NCBI GenBank assembly: GCA_947175045.1
Contig: CAMWLH010000111.1
Location: 1 to 6,815, forward strand
Direction: 5' to 3'
Origin: an uncultured Clostridia bacterium
GTDB lineage: Bacteria > Bacillota > Clostridia > Oscillospirales > Ruminococcaceae
Length of the DNA stretch: 6,815 bases
Positions 1-5,462 of the stretch are shown here, one piece after another. The translations under genes were made by a program, and so were the position numbers. Each line of letters opens with the position of its first letter. Within the stretch, counting starts at the first letter, position 1. A model generated the notes under the pieces. The model was not told the DNA's origin. It ran no database searches and saw only the letters and a program-made list of their open reading frames with translations.

Positions 1-221
1 AACGTGACGATCTTGGACTGGCAAATCTGCTGCAATCCCGCGGCGATCTTCTAAGCCGTCTCGGAGACGTGGACGGAGCACAGGAAGCGTATAACAAAGC
101 AGAGCAGCTGTACATAAAGGAACGTGACGATCTTGGACTGGCAAATCTGCTGCAATCCCGCGGCGATCTTCTAAGCCGTCTCGGAGACGTGGACGGAGCA
201 CAGGAAGCGTATAACAAAGCA
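1..221 (+). repeat. Exact 120-bp-period tandem repeat inside the TPR gene
   Basis: Bases 1-101 are identical to bases 121-221. The two copies diverge abruptly from 102 and 222 onward, where most positions differ. The period of 120 bp equals one 40-residue TPR unit, so gain or loss of copies keeps the frame. The array may continue to the left of the window. Complete identity including third codon positions indicates a recent duplication or gene conversion, not just protein-level constraint. Confidence 0.95.
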
Positions 222-272
222 AAGTCGATATTTGACAAGCTTGGTTTGACAGATTTATTGCAACCTCAATGA
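1..272 (+). CDS. TPR-repeat protein, C-terminal end (5' end outside window)
   Basis: This is the 3' end of a longer gene, read in the frame that begins at base 3 and ending at TGA 270-272. The roughly 89 visible residues are tetratricopeptide units of exactly 40 residues, each carrying ERDDLGLANLLQSRGDL followed by LSRLGDVDGAQEAYNKA. The small and aromatic residues (G, L, A, Y, A) are spaced as in TPR helix A/helix B pairs. The final unit breaks off into a short tail, FDKLGLTDLLQPQ, which probably caps the solenoid. TPR arrays bind peptides or partner proteins. In clostridia and cyanobacteria such 40-residue arrays often sit behind NB-ARC, CHAT or other effector domains, but the N-terminal part that would decide this lies outside the window. 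The ATG at 69 lies inside a repeat and is not a credible start. The fold call is firm and the function is unknown. Confidence 0.85.
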   Translation, partial: RDDLGLANLLQSRGDLLSRLGDVDGAQEAYNKAEQLYIKERDDLGLANLLQSRGDLLSRLGDVDGAQEAYNKAKSIFDKLGLTDLLQPQ

Positions 273-414
273 TGTGTGTACACAAAAAGTAATGAAATTT
301 TCAAAATTTTGATTATAGACGCAAAGTACAAATGATTAAGTTTAACTGATAATATTATATTATTGCACTAATGATTTAATAAATATATTTATTCTAATAT
401 TTAGGTTGAAAGAT
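273..414. other. AT-rich intergenic spacer
   Basis: No gene seen between the TPR gene stop and the hairpin terminator. The stretch is strikingly AT-rich and contains a 10-base palindrome TGTGTACACA (275-284) just after the TPR stop, and the A/T palindrome AAATTTTCAAAATTT near 297-311. Neither has a clear function, and there is no convincing plus-strand terminator for the TPR gene. Confidence 0.5.
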
Positions 415-445
415 AATCCCGAACGGCTCATCACCGTTCGGGATT
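415..445 (-). terminator. Hairpin terminator after the XRE regulator gene
   Basis: Perfect 12-bp inverted repeat AATCCCGAACGG / CCGTTCGGGATT (415-426 and 434-445) with a 7-base loop. It begins three bases beyond the stop codon of the minus-strand regulator. Read on the minus strand, the stem is followed by TATCTTTC, a modest T-rich tail. It could also act on plus-strand transcripts from the TPR gene, but the plus-strand flank has no T tract. The stem is certain; the efficiency of termination is not. Confidence 0.65.
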
Positions 446-448
446 GTA

Positions 449-712
449 TCACTCCTCCTTCTTTCTCTTGTACACATCTTGACTGATTGCTTTCCTGACG
501 GTTCGTATAGGATTTGGACTATACTCCAAAATTTCCGACAGATCACAGCATAATGCCTCGCATATTTTGTCAAGGTGTTCAAAGCTGGTTCTCTCAGAAG
601 CACAGTGATACAGTTCACCTATAGTATTTGCCCGGATTCCCGTTGCCTTCGAGAGCTCTGATTGTGTTATCCGAAGCTCGCCCAGCTTACGGCTTAACGT
701 GACTCTAACCAT
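449..712 (-). CDS. Small XRE/Cro-type helix-turn-helix regulator
   Basis: A protein of 87 residues starting MVRVTLSRKL. It is almost entirely one helix-turn-helix domain of the Cro/C1 (HTH_26, YozG-like) type: LGELRITQSELSKATGI (first helix, turn and start of the recognition helix), RANTIGELYHC (recognition region), then FEHLDKICEALCCDLSEILEY, the usual closing helices. A short basic tail ending KRKKEE follows. I chose ATG at 712 because AAAGGAG lies 10 bases upstream. A GTG at 745 would add 11 residues but has no visible ribosome binding site. Such proteins are DNA-binding repressors, often autoregulated, and are common in mobile or accessory regions. Its targets are unknown. It lies 96 bases downstream of the broken asnB gene on the same strand, so read-through from asnB is possible. 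The surrounding DNA is more AT-rich than the asnB or pepF regions. Confidence 0.85.
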   Translation of the reverse strand: MVRVTLSRKLGELRITQSELSKATGIRANTIGELYHCASERTSFEHLDKICEALCCDLSEILEYSPNPIRTVRKAISQDVYKRKKEE

Positions 713-718
713 TACAGT

Positions 719-758
719 AACACTCCTTTCGTTTGATTTTACCACTTTATGGAGTGTT
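719..758 (-). promoter_or_regulatory. Inverted repeat overlapping the regulator's ribosome binding site
   Basis: AACACTCC at 719-726 and GGAGTGTT at 751-758 form a perfect 8-bp dyad separated by 24 bases. On the minus strand the second arm, GGAGTGTT, contains the GGAG of the Shine-Dalgarno sequence of the XRE gene. In the transcript the upstream AACACTCC could therefore pair with and hide the ribosome binding site. In DNA the two half-sites could be an operator for the regulator itself. The sequence shows the dyad; either role is inference. Confidence 0.5.
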
Positions 759-808
759 TGTCTGCGATTTGCTAAAAAATAGCGTTTTTCGATATAAACA
801 TGGTGTTA

Positions 809-1957
809 TCATGTAAGAATATACTCATCGGCGCACTCTCCGCTTAACCCGACGGAGAACCTCTTTTTGATCTCGCGGCAGAACAGATAAAGGGAGCTGT
901 CCACGTCCGCCATGCCGGGAAGATCGCGTGCGGCAGCCGCGTCGCCGAGAGCCTCGGCGAGCGCGGGGGTGTCCAGGACGACGTTGGTGTGCTCCGAGCC
1001 GATAAACCGCGCCATTTCCTCTATCCAGGGAGCGTCCTCGTCGGGCTGGAATGAGCTCGCCTTAAAGTTCGTGTGATTATCCTTGTAGTCTATCGACCAG
1101 GTGGAGAGCGTTTCGCCGCGGGCGGCAAATTCCTTTGCGGCAACGGCGGAAATAACGCTGCTGTCAAGACCGCCCGACAAAAAGCAGCACAGCGGAACGT
1201 CGCTGACGAGCTGCCGTTTTATCGCGTCGCAGATAAGCTCGCGGGTGTGTGCGGCGGTCTCCTCAAAGGATTCCGTATGGGGTTGAGCCGTAACGCGCCA
1301 GTATTGCCGCTTTTTGAAGCCGTCGCGGGAATATTCCGCGCAGTAGGCGGCGGGAAGATCGTGAATATCCTTGAAAACGCCGCTGCCGGTTATCCTCCCC
1401 GGTCCTATCAGCATTATCTGCGCCACGCCGTCGGAGTCCACGACGGGTCTGACCTCGGGGTGCTTCAGCAGCGCCTTGATCTCCGACGCGAACACCAACC
1501 CGCTTTTCGTCAGGGAGTAGAAAAGCGGTTTCACGCCTATCCTGTCACGGGCGAGGAACAGCCTGTGCTCAAGGCTGTCCCATACCGCGAACGCGAAAAT
1601 CCCGTTGAACATATCAAGGCATTTTTCGCCGAAGGCTATGTAGGATTTTAACACGACCTCCGTGTCAGAGTGCCCCCCAAAGCTCACGCCCTTTTTTAAA
1701 AGCTCCACACGGATATCCTCGGTGTTGTATAACTCTCCGTTGTAAACTATCGTATATCGCCCGAAAGTCATGGGCTGCTTTCCGTTTTCGGGGTCGATAA
1801 CTATAAGTCGGCGGTGAACCAGCGCCGCGTTCTCGTCGTAATAGCTGCCCGACGCGTCGGGTCCGCGGGGAGCAAGCACCGCGCTCATGCTCTCCATTAT
1901 CGCGGTCTGATCGCGCATATTTTTCTCAAAGCTTATTTGTCCTGCAATTCCGCACAT
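809..1957 (-). pseudogene. asnB: Asparagine synthetase (glutamine-hydrolysing), C-terminally truncated
   Basis: AsnB hydrolyses glutamine and uses the ammonia, with ATP, to turn aspartate into asparagine. The N-terminal class II glutaminase domain looks complete: catalytic Cys2 (MCGIAG), RGPD at 31-34, YNGELYN at 72-78, SDTE at 97-100, NGIFAFAVWD, and LARDRIGVKPLFY near 135-147. The synthetase domain starts normally, with the ATP-binding SGGLDSS loop at 261-267 and MADVDSSLYLF at 349-359. The frame then ends at residue 382, right after SGECADE (372-378), where family members continue with a glycine-rich IFGGY-type segment and roughly 200 or more further residues. The tail YILT is not family-like. 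Start ATG at 1957 has AAAGGAG eight bases upstream. Loss of the C-terminal part of the ATP/aspartate domain should abolish synthesis, though a glutaminase fragment could still be made. It is probably a pseudogene, or one half of a gene split by an insertion. Confidence 0.85.
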
Positions 1958-2091
1958 AACAATTGCTCCTTTCGGGAAGTGTTTTTACTGGCAGTATATG
2001 CGCGCGGGGCAAAAAAGGTGAGTATCGCCGCAGACCCTTGATTGAAGCGCCGCGGGATATGGAAAATATATCAAAAAAAAGAAAATACCTC

Positions 2092-2120
2092 TTGAAAAAA
2101 CGGAACAGGTATGGTATAAT
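2092..2120 (+). promoter_or_regulatory. Sigma-A promoter with extended -10, upstream of the lipoprotein gene
   Basis: TTGAAA (2092-2097) and TATAAT (2115-2120) are separated by exactly 17 bases. TGG precedes the -10 hexamer, giving an extended -10 element. The preceding 2061-2091 is A-rich and could act as an UP element. Transcription would begin near 2127, leaving a leader of about 35 bases before ATG 2162. This is the strongest promoter visible in the window and probably serves both the lipoprotein and the membrane protein gene behind it. Confidence 0.85.
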
Positions 2121-2161
2121 AATCGTGTGCTTTTATGGACGAATGCAGGAAATTATACTAT

Positions 2162-3474
2162 ATGAAAAACAAATTAAAACTGATTTCGGCGTTATGCTTG
2201 ATAATATCAATGTCAGCCTGTAAGGATAGCAGCGATATAATAGATTATGCGGAAGAAATATCGTATACGGTATTCTGCGATATTTCTGATGAATCGGTTA
2301 CTCACGAAACATATATGGTGCCCGACTCGGAGGTGGATACGGTCGATAATGATGAGTATTATCAATACTCTTACTTTCCGCCGCGGGAGGTTTTGGATAC
2401 CGAGTTTTACTGCGACCGCATAGAAGCCGAGATCGTTTTTGAAAGCCTTACCGAAGATATGTTCGGCGATCCGAACGTGATCTGCTCCGCGCTGCCCGAA
2501 AGGGTTCCGGAGGATATCGCCAATGATTTGTCGGAAGCAATAGCCGATAAGACACATTTTCGGGCGTATGATCTGAAACCCGTCGACTTAAAGCCCATCG
2601 AAGTATCATGCTTTGAATATGATCTGAACTCCGATGAGAATGTCGACTATCTGTTCAGTGTGCAGATGCGGGCTTTTCCGACGAGGGCATAATTTGGTCA
2701 CCGCCATATTATCATTTTGAGGTGGCGTTTGTTTCGCAGGAAAGCGGGTTTATGCGCGTAGAGCTGCCTGTTTATCAGAATGTTCTGTCCGTTCCCAAAT
2801 ATGTTTTATCCTCGCAGACAAACGGCTTAAAGGATATGATGGTTTTCCACAATTCAAATAAGCCCGATATTCAATATGATGGTTCGGGGAGCTACGGGAA
2901 CGCCGTTGAGCTCGATGAAAAGCATACCTTTATAAATGGAGAGATACTTTCGGATAACATTCTGCATATGAATTTAAATCTCTCCGTTATTGACAGCTCG
3001 GAGGAATATTATGTGGCTGTGAAGTTCGCGGAAAATCCATATCTGAAAAATAATCTGCTGTATACGTCGTATCCCGACGGAATTCCCCGCTCATATAGGG
3101 GCAGGGGAAAAGATGACGTTGTGTCTTTCAGCCCGAGCATAGAAGGATTTGATCTTTATATAGAATTAAACGACGATGCTGTTGACAACGGATTTGATGT
3201 CGAGTATATGTTTCATTTCCTTGATTTGCTTGAGATCAGGTATATCGATGCCCGAAAGCGATATCGCGGAGGATATTATGAAAAAAGCTTTGAAACATTT
3301 ATCAGTCGATCTGGCGGTAGTGTTCGGGAATGCGTTATTATCGTATTTTATGATCCCACTCTGGTATATTCTGGTCGTTTTCTTTCAGAATATCGGAAGT
3401 CACGAAGTAATGCAGGTCGTTACGCTTGTTTGGGTATGCGCGCTGCAGATAGCGATAAATGTTCTGCTTTATAA
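2162..3474 (+). pseudogene. Putative lipoprotein of unknown function, frameshifted
   Basis: The product begins MKNKLKLISALCLIISMSAC, a lysine-rich start, hydrophobic stretch and lipobox-like SMSAC with Cys20 as the likely lipidated residue, followed by an acidic region. This predicts a lipoprotein on the outer face of the membrane. ATG 2162 is preferred over ATG 2135: it gives a clean signal peptide, has AGGA upstream, and the mapped promoter would leave 2135 almost no leader. The first frame ends at TAA 2690-2692, after 176 residues. From about 2677 the frame one base earlier continues smoothly as FSDEGIIWSPPYYHFEVAF and stays open to 3474. Joining them at the TTTT run 2674-2677 gives a coherent DENVDYLFSVQMRAFSDEG passage, so one T has probably been lost, or miscalled. 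No family recognised. Beyond about 3240-3280 the frame overlaps the next gene and loses protein-like character, so the natural C-terminus is probably near there. Confidence 0.65.
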
Positions 3475-3805
3475 AACGTTGCTGAAAAAGTTTTTTGAGC
3501 CCGCCGAGCGCAAAAATCCGTTCCTTTATTTGGCGCTGCCGATAGCGGTCGTTGTATTATGGGTGGGAATGTTCCGACTGTTGGACGCTGTGGATTATGA
3601 TTTTGATTGTAACCTTGATCCCTATTTTGGAACGCTGATCAGCTTTTTGCCGCTCGTTTTGCTTACGCTGCTGCCGCCGCTTGCTGTTTATCGGCTGGGT
3701 CTAAAAAAGCGTGTGGGAGAGGCGTATTGTGCTAATGTGCTCGGCGTTTTTGGCGTTTTGATTACTCCGCTGACTTTTCTGCATATTGTATTCAATATTG
3801 GGTAA
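3278..3805 (+). CDS. Small integral membrane protein, unknown function
   Basis: A 175-residue protein starting MKKALKHLSV. I chose ATG 3278 because GGAGG lies five bases upstream; the same frame is open further upstream but without a good start. Hydrophobic segments lie near residues 11-37, 44-68, 82-105, 117-139 and 152-173, so four or five membrane spans are likely. A loop rich in acidic residues (DAVDYDFDCNLD, 103-114) lies between spans three and four. No catalytic or transport motif is recognisable and I cannot name a family. It sits immediately behind, and partly overlaps, the lipoprotein frame with no terminator between, so the two were probably co-transcribed from the promoter at 2092-2120. 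A shared envelope role is a guess from position only. Confidence 0.75.
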   Translation: MKKALKHLSVDLAVVFGNALLSYFMIPLWYILVVFFQNIGSHEVMQVVTLVWVCALQIAINVLLYKTLLKKFFEPAERKNPFLYLALPIAVVVLWVGMFRLLDAVDYDFDCNLDPYFGTLISFLPLVLLTLLPPLAVYRLGLKKRVGEAYCANVLGVFGVLITPLTFLHIVFNIG

Positions 3806-3822
3806 AAAACGCGAATTGATAA

Positions 3823-3841
3823 TCGAGCCTTTGCGGTTCGA
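3823..3841. other. Small hairpin between membrane protein gene and tyrA
   Basis: TCGAGCC / GGTTCGA with a five-base loop forms a 7-bp stem including one G-T pair. On the plus strand it is followed by an A run, not a T run, so it is not a standard intrinsic terminator for the upstream gene. On the minus strand the T run comes only after about 15 bases. It may be a weak or factor-dependent stop; no function is supported. Confidence 0.25.
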
Positions 3842-3889
3842 AAAAAATAAATTTCGGCTTTTAACAAGTCGGGAATAAGAGGATGGATA

Positions 3890-4741
3890 ATGAATATAGC
3901 GGTCGTAGGTCTTGGGCTGATAGGCGGTTCGATATGCAAGGCGCTCAAGGCGAACACATTTCACCATATTATGGGGATAGATACGGATAAGGAAACCGTA
4001 GCAAAGGCTCTTGACATGGGAGCGATAGACGAGGAGATAACCGTTGACAGACTGGGCGAGGCGGGACTTACTATCGTCGCGCTTTATCCCGTGGCGATAG
4101 TGGATTTCGTAAAGGAGCACGCGGATAAATTCCGCAAAGGCTCAATTGTAATGGATATATGCGGCGTCAAGGGGTATATAGTGCGCAACTGCACTCCCAT
4201 ACTTGACGAGCGGGGCGTTATTTTTATAGGAACGCACCCAATGGCGGGCACGGAGCACTCGGGCTTTGATTACGCCTCTGCGGAGCTTTTCCGCAAGGCG
4301 AGCTTTATAATCACGCCGAGCGAGAACACCCCGCAGATAGCCATCGACCTTGTGTCGACGCTGGGCAGCAGCATGGGATTCGGGCAGGTGGTAATGGCTA
4401 CCCCCGAGCAGCATGACAGCAATATCGCATATACCTCGCAGCTCGCGCATATAGTTTCAAACGCGTATGTAAAGAGCCCGTCGCTGTTCCGTGCGGACGG
4501 TTTTTCGGCGGGGAGCTTCCTTGATCTTACAAGGGTAGCTTATCTGAACGAGGTCATGTGGTCGGGGCTGTTCATGTGCAATAAGGAGGCTCTGCTGTTT
4601 GAGATAAACACCGTTATCGAAAAGCTGGGAGAATACCGAGACGCGATGAACGACGACGATATTGACAGGCTCAAAGAGCTGCTTAAGGTCGGGCGCGAGC
4701 GCAAGGAAAAGAGCATGGAATTTTACGGGCAGGGCAAATAA
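3890..4741 (+). CDS. tyrA: Prephenate dehydrogenase
   Basis: TyrA converts prephenate to 4-hydroxyphenylpyruvate with NAD+, the committed step to tyrosine, in the cytoplasm. The 283-residue protein opens with a Rossmann nucleotide-binding motif, GLGLIGGS at 7-14, and Asp31 after the second strand (GIDTD), which favours NAD+ over NADP+. GTHPMAGTE at 114-122 carries the family histidine (His116). SQLAH at 183-187 supplies a second conserved histidine, and FSAGSFLDLTRVA at 205-217 holds the conserved arginine (Arg215) used in substrate binding. In the DxxSVK motif of well-studied members the serine is replaced by Gly92 here (DICGVK). There is no chorismate mutase or ACT domain, so it is a monofunctional enzyme without the usual C-terminal regulatory domain. 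ATG 3890 has AAGAGG seven bases upstream. The 84-base gap before it has no clear promoter. Confidence 0.93.
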   Translation: MNIAVVGLGLIGGSICKALKANTFHHIMGIDTDKETVAKALDMGAIDEEITVDRLGEAGLTIVALYPVAIVDFVKEHADKFRKGSIVMDICGVKGYIVRNCTPILDERGVIFIGTHPMAGTEHSGFDYASAELFRKASFIITPSENTPQIAIDLVSTLGSSMGFGQVVMATPEQHDSNIAYTSQLAHIVSNAYVKSPSLFRADGFSAGSFLDLTRVAYLNEVMWSGLFMCNKEALLFEINTVIEKLGEYRDAMNDDDIDRLKELLKVGRERKEKSMEFYGQGK

Positions 4742-4817
4742 ATTCAAGCAGCATAACACCCACGCAGTGGAATTTTGAAATTCTTTTAAATCATTTGCCC
4801 ATCGTCAACATAACTTG

Positions 4818-4856
4818 AAAGGAGCTATGCTCTCCCTGCGGGGGCATTGAAAAAAT
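4818..4856 (+). promoter_or_regulatory. Structured leader with displaced ribosome binding site
   Basis: AAAGGAG (4818-4824) is followed after two bases by ATG 4827, which opens a seven-codon frame (MLSLRGH) ending at TGA 4848-4850, six bases before the ATG of the membrane protein. The same stretch can fold as GAGC-TAT-GCTC (4822-4832) and CCC-TGC-GGG (4834-4842). Folding could shorten the distance between the strong site and the real start, or the mini-frame could couple translation. Two bases is too close for efficient initiation at 4827. The sequence elements are visible; any role is inference. Confidence 0.3.
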
Positions 4857-5414
4857 ATGTCGGAAAAGCAAAAGCCGCATATAAGCTATATAGTTTCGCT
4901 GTGCGGCATAATGTGCGGGCTGGCGCTTGCTATGATGTTCTTTCTGAGCATGATACCCGGGTTTGAGTATATCAGTCCGGGGGTCGCGGGAGTGCTTATC
5001 TGGGTCGTGAGAGAGCGGCTCGGGGTAAAGTACGGCATGGTGAGCTACCTTGCGGTCGGCGTGCTGTGTCTTTTTTTCACACCGAATTACGAGGCGTCGA
5101 TGATGTATATTTTCCTGCTGGGATATTACCCTATCGTAAGGCAGTATTTTATGAGGATAAGGTTCGTGTGGCTGAGCTGGATAGCCAAGCTGGCTCTTTA
5201 CTCTTGCACTGCGTCGGGGTGCTATCTGCTGATGATATATGTTTTCGGTATGAAGGAGCTGCTGGAGGAAATGGGCGATTTCGGGAAATACGGTTCGCTT
5301 ATTCTGTTGTTTATGGGAGCGGTGGCTTTTATAGTCTACGATATCTTCTTGGGGTTGTTTGTCCCCGTTTACGAGAAGCTGCTCAAGCCGAAGATACAGA
5401 AAAGAATGAAGTAA
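4857..5414 (+). CDS. Six-span membrane protein, ECF transporter S-component-like
   Basis: A 185-residue, very hydrophobic protein with about six spans near residues 11-33, 36-51, 58-75, 80-97, 104-130 and 146-171, and a basic C-terminus (KPKIQKRMK). Length, span number and the alanine/leucine-rich first span (GLALAMMFFLSMIPG) resemble substrate-binding S components of energy-coupling factor vitamin transporters. I cannot see a signature that fixes a substrate, and no ECF ATPase or T component is in the window; group II ECF systems keep these elsewhere. The ribosome binding site is unusual. The best one, AAAGGAG at 4818-4824, is 32 bases from the start, with only GGGGG at 4840-4844 nearer. It lies 115 bases after tyrA and 48 before pepF on the same strand. 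An uncharacterised membrane protein of another family is the alternative. Confidence 0.7.
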   Translation: MSEKQKPHISYIVSLCGIMCGLALAMMFFLSMIPGFEYISPGVAGVLIWVVRERLGVKYGMVSYLAVGVLCLFFTPNYEASMMYIFLLGYYPIVRQYFMRIRFVWLSWIAKLALYSCTASGCYLLMIYVFGMKELLEEMGDFGKYGSLILLFMGAVAFIVYDIFLGLFVPVYEKLLKPKIQKRMK

Positions 5415-5462
5415 GTCATCCCATGAAAGGGATATTATAAATTACAGAATGGAGAGGATCAA

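Noticed and set aside
1..240. Tandem repeat considered as a CRISPR-like array or satellite
   Set aside because: The repeat is in frame, codes for 40-residue TPR units and has no spacer structure.
394..618. Minus-strand frame of 74 codons over the XRE gene end and its terminator
   Set aside because: It lies in another frame of the HTH gene and runs through the terminator hairpin; no domain.
1073..1651. Plus-strand open frame of 192 codons opposite asnB
   Set aside because: Shadow of asnB, whose frame carries conserved glutaminase and ATP-loop motifs across the same bases.
2213..2557. Minus-strand frames opposite the lipoprotein
   Set aside because: The plus strand has promoter, signal peptide and lipobox; the minus frames look like shadows.
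2672..2680. Programmed -1 frameshift site in the lipoprotein gene
   Set aside because: The zero-frame codons GCT TTT CCG do not make a canonical slippery heptamer, and I see no strong downstream stem-loop; a one-base loss is simpler.
3701..4120. Minus-strand frame across the membrane protein end and tyrA start
   Set aside because: It overlaps two supported plus-strand genes, has no ribosome binding site of note and no recognisable motif.
4770..4783. GAATTT-TG-AAATTC palindrome after tyrA as a terminator
   Set aside because: The stem is short, entirely A/T apart from one pair, and has a two-base loop, so it would be too weak; the following TTTTAAA is a poor T tract.
5418..5433. ATCCC/GGGAT hairpin between the membrane gene and pepF as a terminator
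   Set aside because: It is only a 5-bp stem with no T run after it, and pepF follows closely on the same strand.
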